From Sporobacter sp963663605 (GTDB lineage Bacteria > Bacillota > Clostridia > Oscillospirales > Oscillospiraceae): a DNA stretch of 64,000 nucleotides. The translations under genes and the position numbers were made by a program. A model generated the notes under the pieces. That model saw only the letters and a list, made by a program, of their open reading frames with translations, did no database searches and was not told where the DNA came from. The stretch is from contig CAXXVF010000001.1 of assembly GCA_963663605.2 (NCBI GenBank), forward strand, positions 1 to 64,000, given 5' to 3'. Position 1 is the first letter of the stretch. Every line of letters starts with the position of its first letter. Shown here piece after piece: positions 42,393 through 50,347 of this stretch.

Positions 42393-43679
42393 TCATATGA
42401 TTTCACCTGTAAGCAAACGGCCGTTTACGCCGTTTATTAAAACGCGCCGGATCGTGCCGCCCAGTCCCGTCCGGGAGACGGATACCTGCATGTAGTTGCC
42501 CGCGTGCCCGACAGAGCCGTCCTTTGTTTCGCGCTCAAACAAAACCTCGAGCGTTTTACCCACGCAGCTTTGAGCATAGGAGAGCGCCATTTTTTCGGCG
42601 ATATCGGAGGCCTGCCGCGCCCGGTTCTGTTTGACGGCTTTTTCGACCTGGTTGGGCATATCGGAAGCCGGCGTCCCCGGGCGGCGCGAAAACGGAAATA
42701 CGTGCATCGACGAAAAAGCGCATTTTTGGATGAAAGACAGCGTTTCCTCAAACGCTTCGTCCGTTTCGCCGGGAAAGCCTGCGATCAGGTCCGCCGTGAC
42801 GGCGCAGCCGGGAAAGCTGCTTTTAAGCAGAGTCAAGGCGTCAAAGAACATTTCCGTCGTGTACCGCCGCTTCATCCGGCGGAGCGTTTCATCACATCCG
42901 CTCTGCAGCGAAAGATGAAAATGATCGCATATGTTCGGCAGTTTCCGCAGCTCGGCGCAAAAATCCGCCGTGACGGCCGTCGGCTTCAGCGAGCCGAGCC
43001 GGAGACGCGCACCGGGAGATGCCCGGCTGACGGCGGTTATGACATCTGAGAGCGCGGGAATTCCAGGCAGATCCGTTCCGTAAGAAGAAATCTCTATACC
43101 CGTCAAAACAATTTCCTTATATCCCTGCGCGTTAAGGCGCTCCGCCTCTGCCGCCGCCCTGTCGGGCGGAAGGGAGCGGACAGGTCCGCGCGCGTACGGA
43201 ATTATACAATAGGAGCAAAAATTCTGACACCCGTCCTGTATTTTCAGCATCGCCCGCGTGCGCCCCAAGGCGCTGCCCGCAGGAAGCTCCTCGAACCCGC
43301 TTCGTTTTCCGGGGTCGTCCAGCATCCGGCGCGGCGTTTTGTCGGATACGACGCGTTCAAGCGCCTGGGCAAAATGCTGCCGGTTTCCGCTGCCGGCGAT
43401 GAGGTCTACGCCGAGCGGTTCGACCTCTTCAGGACTGACCTGGGAGAAACAGCCGCAGACAGCCACGACCGCGTCCGGCTCGAGCTTTTTGAGCCGGCGG
43501 ACGGCCTGACGGGATTTACGGGAGCTTTCCGCCGTGACGGCGCAGGTGTTGACGATAACGGCGTCACAGCCGCTTCCCGGCGCGGCGGCCGTATGCCCGC
43601 GGGAAACAAGTATCGTCTCAAGCGCCTGCGTTTCAAACTGATTGACCTTGCAGCCGAGCGTTTCAAAACAAAAGCGCAT
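42393..43679 (-). CDS. mtaB: tRNA (N6-threonylcarbamoyladenosine37) methylthiotransferase MtaB
   Basis: 428 residues. The UPF0004 domain has three cysteines (ETLGCKVNQ at residue 5, NTCAVT near 45, CGCFSQ near 75), the radical SAM domain has CQNFCSYC near 150, and a TRAM domain ends the protein. The GCKVNQxE signature separates MtaB from MiaB. It converts t6A to ms2t6A at position 37 of tRNAs reading ANN codons. ATG 43679 follows AAGGGGG; an upstream extension to 43799 crosses the promoter and is not used. Confidence 0.9.
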   Translation of the reverse strand: MRFCFETLGCKVNQFETQALETILVSRGHTAAAPGSGCDAVIVNTCAVTAESSRKSRQAVRRLKKLEPDAVVAVCGCFSQVSPEEVEPLGVDLIAGSGNRQHFAQALERVVSDKTPRRMLDDPGKRSGFEELPAGSALGRTRAMLKIQDGCQNFCSYCIIPYARGPVRSLPPDRAAAEAERLNAQGYKEIVLTGIEISSYGTDLPGIPALSDVITAVSRASPGARLRLGSLKPTAVTADFCAELRKLPNICDHFHLSLQSGCDETLRRMKRRYTTEMFFDALTLLKSSFPGCAVTADLIAGFPGETDEAFEETLSFIQKCAFSSMHVFPFSRRPGTPASDMPNQVEKAVKQNRARQASDIAEKMALSYAQSCVGKTLEVLFERETKDGSVGHAGNYMQVSVSRTGLGGTIRRVLINGVNGRLLTGEII

Positions 43680-43801
43680 CGCCGTCGCCCCCTTGCCATG
43701 CTTTTTTTTGGAGTATATAATGAAGCCTGCCGGACGGTTCGGGTGTTTGCCCGGTATCCGGACTGCGGCGGCGTTTCTCGCCGGACAATATAATATCATA
43801 T

Positions 43802-43830
43802 ATTATCGGAATTTTTCCCGCAAGTGACAA
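43802..43830 (-). promoter_or_regulatory. mtaB promoter
   Basis: On the minus strand TTGTCA (43825-43830) and GATAAT (43802-43807) are 17 bp apart. Confidence 0.55.
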
Positions 43831-43860
43831 CTTTACTCAAATTAAGGGAGACTGATCGCC

Positions 43861-45000
43861 ATTACAGTATATTTCGACAACGCGGCGACGACGCGTGTGC
43901 ACGACGAAGTCAAGGATATAATGGTTAAAACGATGTGTGAAGATTACGGCAATCCGTCGTCCACGCATTTAATGGGCCGGCGTGCGAAAGCGGCTGTTGA
44001 ATCCGCGCGAAAGACCATAGCCGGCGCGCTCGGCGCTAAACCGGACGAGGTTTTTTTCACCTCCGGCGGAACGGAGGCAGACAACTGGGCCGTGCTCGGT
44101 GCCGCGTCCGCTCTGCCGCGAGGCGGCCATCACATGATCATGGCCGCCTCGGAGCACGAGGCTGTGCGTAAACCGGCCGCGCGCCTCCAGCAGCAGGGCT
44201 GGGACGTCACGTACCTGCGGCCCGGCAAAGACGGCCGGATCACGGCCGAAGCGTTTGCCGATGCCCTCCGGGAGGACACGGCGCTGGCGTCCGTTATGCT
44301 TGTAAACAACGAGACAGGGGCCGTGAATCCTGTTGCGGACATGACGCGGGAGATACGGCGGCGCGGCCTCAAGACACTTTTCCATACCGATGCCGTTCAG
44401 GGTTTTATGAAGATACCGTTTACGGCTAAAGCCCTCGGCGCCGACCTCGTGAGCGTAAGCGCCCATAAGATCCATGGGCCTAAGGGCGTCGGCGCGCTAT
44501 ATGTGAGGAAAGGGGTCCGGCTCCAGCCGTTCGTGCTGGGCGGGCCTCAGGAAAATAACAAGCGTGCGGGAACGGAATCTGTGCCCGCCGCCGCCGGATT
44601 CGGAGAAGCCGTCCGCCTTGCCGCGTCGGAAAGGGAGGCGGCCGATAATGCCGTGCGCGCAGTCTACGATTTTACGGCCGCCCGCCTGTTGGAAAAACTG
44701 CCGGAGGCTTTGATCGTTTCTCCGGGCGATTCCCCTTATATACTGAGCATTTCTCTGCCGCCCTTAAAAAGCGAGGTTATGATGAACTGCCTTGAGGCCG
44801 ACGGCATATATGTCTCGAAAGGTTCAGCGTGCAAAAAAGGCGCGCGCAGCTATGTGCTCGAAGCGATGGGCCTGCCGAACGCGGTCATTGACGGTACGCT
44901 GCGCGTCAGTTTTTCCCGTTTTTCCAAGACGGAAGAATCGGCTTATTTCATTGATCGGCTGACCGCTGCGGCAGAAAGGCTCGGCAGGGTAATGCGCTGA
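43861..45000 (+). CDS. Cysteine desulfurase (NifS/IscS family), apparent ATT start
   Basis: 379 residues if started at ATT 43861. VYFDNAATT right after this codon is the conserved family N terminus; Lys203 in SAHKIHGPKG binds pyridoxal phosphate and Cys324 in GSACKKG is the persulfide cysteine in a short flexible loop. It provides sulfur for Fe-S clusters or tRNA thiolation. No ATG, GTG or TTG lies between the ribosome-binding site AAGGGAG (43844-43850) and the DNAATT motif; the first standard codon, GTG 43897, would remove it. ATT gives normal spacing of 10 nt; CTG 43852 is too close. The gene is divergent from mtaB. A mis-called base could also create ATT. Confidence 0.85.
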   Translation: MTVYFDNAATTRVHDEVKDIMVKTMCEDYGNPSSTHLMGRRAKAAVESARKTIAGALGAKPDEVFFTSGGTEADNWAVLGAASALPRGGHHMIMAASEHEAVRKPAARLQQQGWDVTYLRPGKDGRITAEAFADALREDTALASVMLVNNETGAVNPVADMTREIRRRGLKTLFHTDAVQGFMKIPFTAKALGADLVSVSAHKIHGPKGVGALYVRKGVRLQPFVLGGPQENNKRAGTESVPAAAGFGEAVRLAASEREAADNAVRAVYDFTAARLLEKLPEALIVSPGDSPYILSISLPPLKSEVMMNCLEADGIYVSKGSACKKGARSYVLEAMGLPNAVIDGTLRVSFSRFSKTEESAYFIDRLTAAAERLGRVMR

Positions 45001-45054
45001 GCAGGCCGCGATTGCCCCTAGCTGTCCAAGCAGGCAAAAGTTAACATATTAGTC

Positions 45055-45083
45055 TTGTTTTAGCGGCGGATAAGCCGTATAAT
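45055..45083 (+). promoter_or_regulatory. Promoter of the SLH-protease gene
   Basis: TTGTTT (45055-45060) and TATAAT (45078-45083) are 17 bp apart; a CGGCTGG/CAGCC hairpin is in the leader. Confidence 0.7.
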
Positions 45084-45156
45084 TATTGTATGACAAAAGC
45101 AGTAACAATCTAAAACGGCTGGAAACAGCCAATGGTCATCAGCAGCGGGAGGTTTC

Positions 45157-46755
45157 ATGAAAAAGCGTTTAATATCTTTATTTACAGTCTTGATAATGAC
45201 GGCCGCAGTCATCATTCCGGCTCAGGCCGCCGGAGGTATGGATAACTTCGAAGTGACCAATACATATACCTGCGGCCAGTTCAAAGACGTCGAAATCTCC
45301 GATTGGTTTTCCATGTATGTGCAGGCCGGTTACGAATTCGGGCTTATCGAGGGCAAAGCCTTCGATTTGTTCGTGCCCGATGACAACCTGACGGTGGCGG
45401 AGGCGGTCAAATTAGCCGCTTGTCTCAGAAGTACTTACTATACGGGAAAAGCCGACTTCGGTACGGGATACCCCTGGTATCAGACTTATGTGGATTATGC
45501 GCTGCGGTATGGCATTCTGTCCGCGCCGTACGAGAACTACGGCGCTTACATAACAAGAGCGCAATATGCCGAACTGATCGCGAACACACTGCCGGCTGAG
45601 GCGTTTAGTGCAAAGAACGATGTGCCGGACGGCGCCGTGCCGGATGTTTTGCGCTCGGACAGTTTTGGACAAGCCGTCTATACGCTGTATGAGGCCGGAG
45701 TCCTGACCGGAAACGACAGCTTCGGTTCGTTTTGCCCGTTCAGCCTTTTAAGCCGCGCGGAGGCAGCGGCGATCGTGGCCAGGGCAGCCGACGCCGGCTT
45801 CAGAAAGAACGTCTGTCTGGTCCCTGATTTAAGCGGCGCGGAGATCTATAAAAAATGCGCCGACGCGGTCTTTTATCTTGAGAGATTCGACTCGGACGGC
45901 GCGCTTCTCGGCATCGGGAGCGGGTTTTTCATCACGCGCGACGGGCTTGCCGTGACGAACTATCATGTCATAGACGGCGCGTCCTCGGCGAAGATACTGA
46001 CGGCCGACGGAAAAATTTACGATGTCAAAGGCATATGCGGTTACAATACCGAGACCGATCTTGCTATCCTTCAGATCGACGGCAGCGGTTTTGACTACCT
46101 GATGATGGGCGATTCTGACGAACTTTTCGTCGGCGATCAGGTCTATGCCATAGGTAGTCCGTACGGAATGGTCAATTCACTGTCGGACGGCGTTGTTTCC
46201 AATACCAATCAAGACATCAACGACATGGAGTATATTCAGTTTTCGGCCCCCATATCGCTGGGAAGCGGCGGCGGCCCTGTTTTCAATACATCCGGGCAGG
46301 TCATAGGCGTGACATGCCTGACGGCCACGCAGGGGCAGACGATCAATTTTGCCGTGCCGATAAATTACGCCAAAGCCCTCGAAAGGACGGACAGTGTTTC
46401 ACTGATATCGATCATATCAGAAAACTCCGATTCGACGATCTATTACAACGGATATTATCCGGTGCCGGATTACGGCATCTATGCCGGCACACTACCGTGT
46501 GAATCCCAGCTGGATATGGCGACCGGTGTCAAGACCTATTTCTACAAGACGAGCGACATCACCGTTCCCGATGAAATCGCCGTAGACGGATATGTCGGCC
46601 TGCTTGCGCAAAACGGTTTTGTATGGCAGAGCGCCTATACGAGCGACACAGGTCATACTGCGGATGTCTATTACAACGCGGATTATAGTATTTCCGTCCA
46701 TTTCGGGCTGGACAGTATTGACGGCGCTGAATGCCGGTTTATAGCGATCCATTGA
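45157..46755 (+). CDS. SLH-domain, trypsin-like (S1C) protein lacking the catalytic Ser
   Basis: 532 residues. A signal peptide ends at AQA (about 25). Three SLH-type repeats (about 38-215; FKDVEISDWF, YGILSAP, ITRAQYAELI, LSRAEAAAIVARAAD) would tie it to the cell wall. The protease domain (about 240-410) has His270 in TNYHVID and Asp301 in TETDLAIL, but the nucleophile region reads LGSGGGPVF: Gly371 stands where HtrA-like enzymes have Ser (GNSGGP). An adjacent Ser370 remains. The C-terminal 110 residues are unassigned. It may be a non-catalytic binding protein. The start has GGGAGG 6 nt upstream; monocistronic. Confidence 0.85.
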   Translation: MKKRLISLFTVLIMTAAVIIPAQAAGGMDNFEVTNTYTCGQFKDVEISDWFSMYVQAGYEFGLIEGKAFDLFVPDDNLTVAEAVKLAACLRSTYYTGKADFGTGYPWYQTYVDYALRYGILSAPYENYGAYITRAQYAELIANTLPAEAFSAKNDVPDGAVPDVLRSDSFGQAVYTLYEAGVLTGNDSFGSFCPFSLLSRAEAAAIVARAADAGFRKNVCLVPDLSGAEIYKKCADAVFYLERFDSDGALLGIGSGFFITRDGLAVTNYHVIDGASSAKILTADGKIYDVKGICGYNTETDLAILQIDGSGFDYLMMGDSDELFVGDQVYAIGSPYGMVNSLSDGVVSNTNQDINDMEYIQFSAPISLGSGGGPVFNTSGQVIGVTCLTATQGQTINFAVPINYAKALERTDSVSLISIISENSDSTIYYNGYYPVPDYGIYAGTLPCESQLDMATGVKTYFYKTSDITVPDEIAVDGYVGLLAQNGFVWQSAYTSDTGHTADVYYNADYSISVHFGLDSIDGAECRFIAIH

Positions 46756-46787
46756 GTGATTGCGACCTATAACAGATTATAAAAAGA

Positions 46788-46889
46788 AGGGATATGCCAT
46801 CGGCATATCCCCGTCTTACAACTGTAGAAAAAGCTGCTTAAAGCAGCTGTATTTTCCTTAAACGCAAGCTTAAAATCTTTTAAGCTTGC
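46788..46889. other. Series of three hairpins between convergent genes
   Basis: GGGATATGCC/GGCATATCCC (46788-46810), AGCTGC/GCAGCT (46831-46847, then GTATTTT) and CGCAAGCTTAAAA/TTTTAAGCTTGCG (46862-46889, 13 bp with almost no loop) follow one another. They end the plus-strand SLH gene; the last is nearly a perfect palindrome and could form a cruciform. Confidence 0.6.
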
Positions 46890-46932
46890 GAAAAAAAGAC
46901 CGCGACGGGAGCGTTTAAGAACCCGTCGCGGT
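46890..46932 (-). terminator. Terminator of the OFA transporter gene
   Basis: On the minus strand ACCGCGACGGG and CCCGTCGCGGT form an 11-bp stem followed by CTTTTTTT. Confidence 0.88.
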
Positions 46933-46965
46933 GAAATATTATGGTTAACTTTATAAGGTTTCGGC

Positions 46966-48213
46966 CTAGGGCTTTATAGCAGAGCATGCCATGCGCTGTT
47001 TTTTTATGTAGCTGTTGATGATGATCATCATGATAATCGGTATGACTGCTGAGGCCGCCGCCATCATATACGTTTTGGTAACGTCGCCCTGCAGGACGTG
47101 GGCGGAGATCGTGTTGAACAGGACGGAGGAGAACCCAAGGGCCAGCATAATGACGCCGTAATTGGTGCCGGAGTTCTTTGCACCGAAGAAGTCCGTCGTG
47201 AACGCCGCGTTCGTGGAAGCCGGTCCGCCGTAGCCGAACGCGATGACGCAGATGGCAATGATGAAGCCGGCGCCCTGTACGCCCAGCATGATTAAAGCAG
47301 CGCCGATAAACGTCAGGACCGATAAGACTATGATCGTAGTCGTGCGGCCGATCTTATCGGAAATGGTCGCCATGATAAGACGCCCGCCGGCGTTGAAGAT
47401 GCCGGTGATCGACAATGTCGCAATGGCGGCCGTCTCCGTCAGCCCGCGATCGATGCCGAGATTTTTGATGAGAGGGATCGACAGCGTCCAGGTGCCGTTT
47501 ATAAAGAGAAGCTCCAGGAATATGCACCAGAACGGCAGTGTTTTTATGGCCTGTCCAAGCGTGCAATCCTTGCCGGTATGTACCTTTGCGGAAACCGGGG
47601 CGTCCGGCAGTGTTTTTTTATACGCTTCGTCCGGAAGCTTCACCAGAATACAACCGACAATGCCCGCTACCAGGAATACGCCGGCCAGCGTCAGGAAGAC
47701 TGGCTTGAAGTCCACAATGCCGTTAACCGTGTGCATGTTCATGAGCCAGTTGGAAACCGGCGCGAAAACGACGGTCGAGAAAGCAAATGCCGAAACGGTA
47801 AGACCGGAAGCCAGACCCCTGCGGTGCGGCAGCCATTTTTGCACGCAGCTGATACAGGCGCCGTAAGCAAAGCCCGAACCAAGACCGCCAAGTACGCAAT
47901 ACGTAAGGTTCATCCAGCTGATGGTCTGCTCGGTCAAAAAGCCCGTGAGACCAACGCCAAAGGCGAACAGGACAACGCCGATCGCCGCCGTCAGCCGGGG
48001 ACCTTTTTTATCGTTGAGAAAACCGCCAATCAGGTTGCCCGTTACAAAAGCAAACAGCATATATGAAGAAACCATTGTGGCCGCTTCAATAGACCAATTG
48101 AAGGAATTAACAATCGGCATTTTAAAAACGCTCCACAGGTATAAAATGCCGACACAGATTTGAATTATAAGACATCCGATGACAGGGCCGAGTGCAGGAG
48201 ACTTGGTTTTCAT
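46966..48213 (-). CDS. OFA-family MFS transporter (oxalate/formate antiporter-like)
   Basis: 415 residues, 12 membrane helices. GILYLWSVFKMPI in helix 1, GGFLNDKKGPRL after helix 2, GGLGSGFAYGACISCVQKWLP near residue 105 and GGRLIMATISDKIGR near 275 are OFA signatures. Members exchange oxalate for formate or move other carboxylates; substrate here is unknown, and no oxalate-degrading genes are nearby. Its long upstream region has a promoter and a 25-bp palindrome that may bind a regulator. Confidence 0.87.
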   Translation of the reverse strand: MKTKSPALGPVIGCLIIQICVGILYLWSVFKMPIVNSFNWSIEAATMVSSYMLFAFVTGNLIGGFLNDKKGPRLTAAIGVVLFAFGVGLTGFLTEQTISWMNLTYCVLGGLGSGFAYGACISCVQKWLPHRRGLASGLTVSAFAFSTVVFAPVSNWLMNMHTVNGIVDFKPVFLTLAGVFLVAGIVGCILVKLPDEAYKKTLPDAPVSAKVHTGKDCTLGQAIKTLPFWCIFLELLFINGTWTLSIPLIKNLGIDRGLTETAAIATLSITGIFNAGGRLIMATISDKIGRTTTIIVLSVLTFIGAALIMLGVQGAGFIIAICVIAFGYGGPASTNAAFTTDFFGAKNSGTNYGVIMLALGFSSVLFNTISAHVLQGDVTKTYMMAAASAVIPIIMMIIINSYIKKQRMACSAIKP

Positions 48214-48252
48214 AAATCGATGCTTCTTTCCTTATAATTAATTGCTTATAAA

Positions 48253-48282
48253 TTCATATCATGCTGATGATAATAATGTCAA
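48253..48282 (-). promoter_or_regulatory. Promoter of the OFA transporter gene
   Basis: On the minus strand TTGACA (48277-48282) and TATGAA (48253-48258) are 18 bp apart, about 35 bp before the start codon. Confidence 0.5.
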
Positions 48283-48339
48283 ATATGTTATGTATAGTAC
48301 TTACAGATTCGTAATAATTAACATAATCCGTGTAAAATA

Positions 48340-48364
48340 GTGCACATTACTGTGTAATATGCAC
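48340..48364. promoter_or_regulatory. 25-bp near-perfect palindrome upstream of OFA gene
   Basis: GTGCA-C-ATTAC-TGT-GTAAT-A-TGCAC has two 5-bp paired blocks per arm. It lies about 60 bp upstream of the -35 box of the OFA promoter, a position suited to an activator. The cognate protein is unknown. Confidence 0.45.
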
Positions 48365-48391
48365 TAAGTAATTTAGCAAATTATGTAAACA

Positions 48392-48415
48392 TTTCCGCCC
48401 CGATAGGGGCGGAAA
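48392..48415 (-). terminator. Terminator-like hairpin after the YczE-like gene
   Basis: TTTCCGCCCC-GATA-GGGGCGGAAA is a perfect 10-bp stem. The T-tract after it on the minus strand is poor, so termination may be partial. Confidence 0.6.
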
Positions 48416-48438
48416 TTATATGTTATGCGCGCGCCGTT

Positions 48439-49134
48439 TCAGGCGGCTTCATTCGGCTCAAAAACGGGCTTGTTGTTTTCGCGGCCAATGAAGTTTTGAA
48501 GCTTGTTTTTAAACAGCGAGGAAAAGAGACCGAGCATCCTTCCGACACCAAGTGATGCGATCACGGTGCCGATACCGATGCCGTCAAGGACGCCAAGGAA
48601 AGCCAGCGACAGAATGATCGCAATAGCTGTCGATGCGCAGTCATAAAAGATTTTGACGTGATGCAGTTTCAGTCGGCTTTTAAATGTAACGGCCTGAACT
48701 GTGCCGTCCGTCGGCAGCGAAATGAGTGCGGTCGTCAGATAAAACAGGATGCCGAGCGCAATACAGGAAATACCGACTATGAGATATAAAAACCGGAATA
48801 CATAGTTATCAGTTGCAGGCAAAAATGAAATCAAATTTATCGTCAGATCTGTGAAGAAACCAAATGCAAAGGACGCCGCGATCTGAAACAGGTTTATGAT
48901 CCGATAGTCCCGCTTAAGGATCAATGCCTGTAACAGCATGCAGAACAGGTAGAATATGACCGTCCAAAAACCCAATGACAACGGGAAGATTCGGCTGAGC
49001 ACATAGGGTACGGAGGATACGGGCGATACGCCGAGATTGGATTTGACCGAAAAAGCGACACCCAAAGCCAGGATAAAAAGTCCCAGGATATACAGCATAA
49101 TTTTTTTGATCCATATGAGCGGTAGTTTGCGCAT
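48439..49134 (-). CDS. YczE/YitT-type integral membrane protein
   Basis: 231 residues with about six helices. LALGVAFSVKSNLGVSPVSS near residue 20 and a later GTVIASLGVGRMLGLF are the repeat signatures of the YczE/YyaS family. Function unknown; in Bacillus a relative affects surfactin production. The gene is divergent from a LysR regulator, which is the standard layout for LysR control of a transporter. Confidence 0.8.
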   Translation of the reverse strand: MRKLPLIWIKKIMLYILGLFILALGVAFSVKSNLGVSPVSSVPYVLSRIFPLSLGFWTVIFYLFCMLLQALILKRDYRIINLFQIAASFAFGFFTDLTINLISFLPATDNYVFRFLYLIVGISCIALGILFYLTTALISLPTDGTVQAVTFKSRLKLHHVKIFYDCASTAIAIILSLAFLGVLDGIGIGTVIASLGVGRMLGLFSSLFKNKLQNFIGRENNKPVFEPNEAA

Positions 49135-49225
49135 AGCCGTTCATCTCCTTTCCTTGAACTCTGAATTAATGATAGCATAACTGCATCACGATGTCAACAT
49201 ATATGCATCAATTAACGAAAATTCT

Positions 49226-49254
49226 TGACGGTTCTTAAAACCAAGTGGATAATG
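49226..49254 (+). promoter_or_regulatory. lysR promoter
   Basis: TTGACG (49226-49231) and GATAAT (49249-49254) are 17 bp apart. Two TGCATCA copies (about 49182-49189 and 49205-49211) lie upstream, between the divergent genes, and may be LysR-binding half-sites. Confidence 0.6.
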
Positions 49255-49310
49255 GTAGAAAGACAGAGACGGGCGGACAGAATGTTTGCCGCTTTTAGGG
49301 AGGAATCGAT

Positions 49311-50198
49311 ATGGACCTAACGCAAATCAGATATTTTGTAACGGTTGCGGAAACGCTGAATTTCAGGGAAGCGGCGCGGCGCCATTCGGTATCGCAGTCT
49401 TCGGTTTCCAGACAGATCAGCGATCTTGAGGAGCAGCTTGGCGTCACGCTTTTTTCCAGGACGAACCGCAGCGTTTCGCTGACCGATGAGGGAACTTCAT
49501 TTATGCCCTACGCCATGGACATGCTCCGGACGGCCGACAGCGCGGTGTTTTTGATGCATCAGATGGGGAAGAGGAAGGGCCATCTCTCCATAGCTACGGT
49601 TGCGACGTCGGCGCCGGTGCTCATTAAATGTCTGGATGTTTTTTTCAGGCAGCATCCGGATGTTGCTGTTGACGTCACGCTGAACAACGGGCGCGAACAG
49701 GTGATGGCGATGCGGGAGGAAAAACATGATTTTCATTTTGCCTACTCGGCCATGCTGCCGGACAACGGGCGGCTGGATTATCTCGTGACCCATACCGATA
49801 AGCTTGTCCTTGTTGTGCCCAAGGAGCATCGGCTGACAAAAAAACCGCTCGATTTTGCCGATCTTGCCGATGAACGGTTTTTAATTTCCTATGAACCTGG
49901 GTACCCGCTTTTATACAACCACATCCTGGATGTCTGCCGTTCACACGATTTTGTGCCGAAGAACATGAAACGGTTCGATAAAGCAGAGTCGGTGCTCCTG
50001 GCGATTAGCGCGGGCCTGGGGGTGTCGATCATGCCGTCGGCGCTTCCGGCTCAGTACTTTACGAATTCCGTCGATATTGTCCCGATAGACGATTTGGAAT
50101 CCAAGCGCACGTACATCGCGGCTTGGCCGCATAAAGCGACAAACCCGTCATCCGACCTATTTTTAAATGTTGTCCGGAAAGTGACAGGCAACGTCTGA
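49311..50198 (+). CDS. LysR-family transcriptional regulator
   Basis: 295 residues. The N-terminal helix-turn-helix (FREAARRHSVSQSSVSRQIS near residue 18) is followed by a linker helix and the periplasmic-binding-like effector domain (90-290). It probably controls the divergent YczE-like gene; effector unknown. GGAGG lies 8 nt before ATG 49311. The gene ends before a large composite hairpin. Confidence 0.92.
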   Translation: MDLTQIRYFVTVAETLNFREAARRHSVSQSSVSRQISDLEEQLGVTLFSRTNRSVSLTDEGTSFMPYAMDMLRTADSAVFLMHQMGKRKGHLSIATVATSAPVLIKCLDVFFRQHPDVAVDVTLNNGREQVMAMREEKHDFHFAYSAMLPDNGRLDYLVTHTDKLVLVVPKEHRLTKKPLDFADLADERFLISYEPGYPLLYNHILDVCRSHDFVPKNMKRFDKAESVLLAISAGLGVSIMPSALPAQYFTNSVDIVPIDDLESKRTYIAAWPHKATNPSSDLFLNVVRKVTGNV

Positions 50199-50230
50199 CC
50201 GCCTAGACAGCCGCTTTTACACCAATACAG

Positions 50231-50300
50231 AAAAAGATTCTTCTGCCCCCTGAAATGACAGGCAAGCGTCATTCCGGGATAAGCCGAAGAATCTTTATTT
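50231..50300 (+). terminator. Composite hairpin after lysR
   Basis: AAAGATTCTTC (50233-50243) pairs with GAAGAATCTTT (50286-50296). Inside, ATGAC/GTCAT forms a second stem. The 3' arm plus TATTTCTT supplies the U-rich end. The inner structure is unusual for a plain terminator. Confidence 0.6.
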
Positions 50301-50347
50301 CTTATATATACGGGTTCTGGGAGATTACAGTTGATTATACATTAAGA

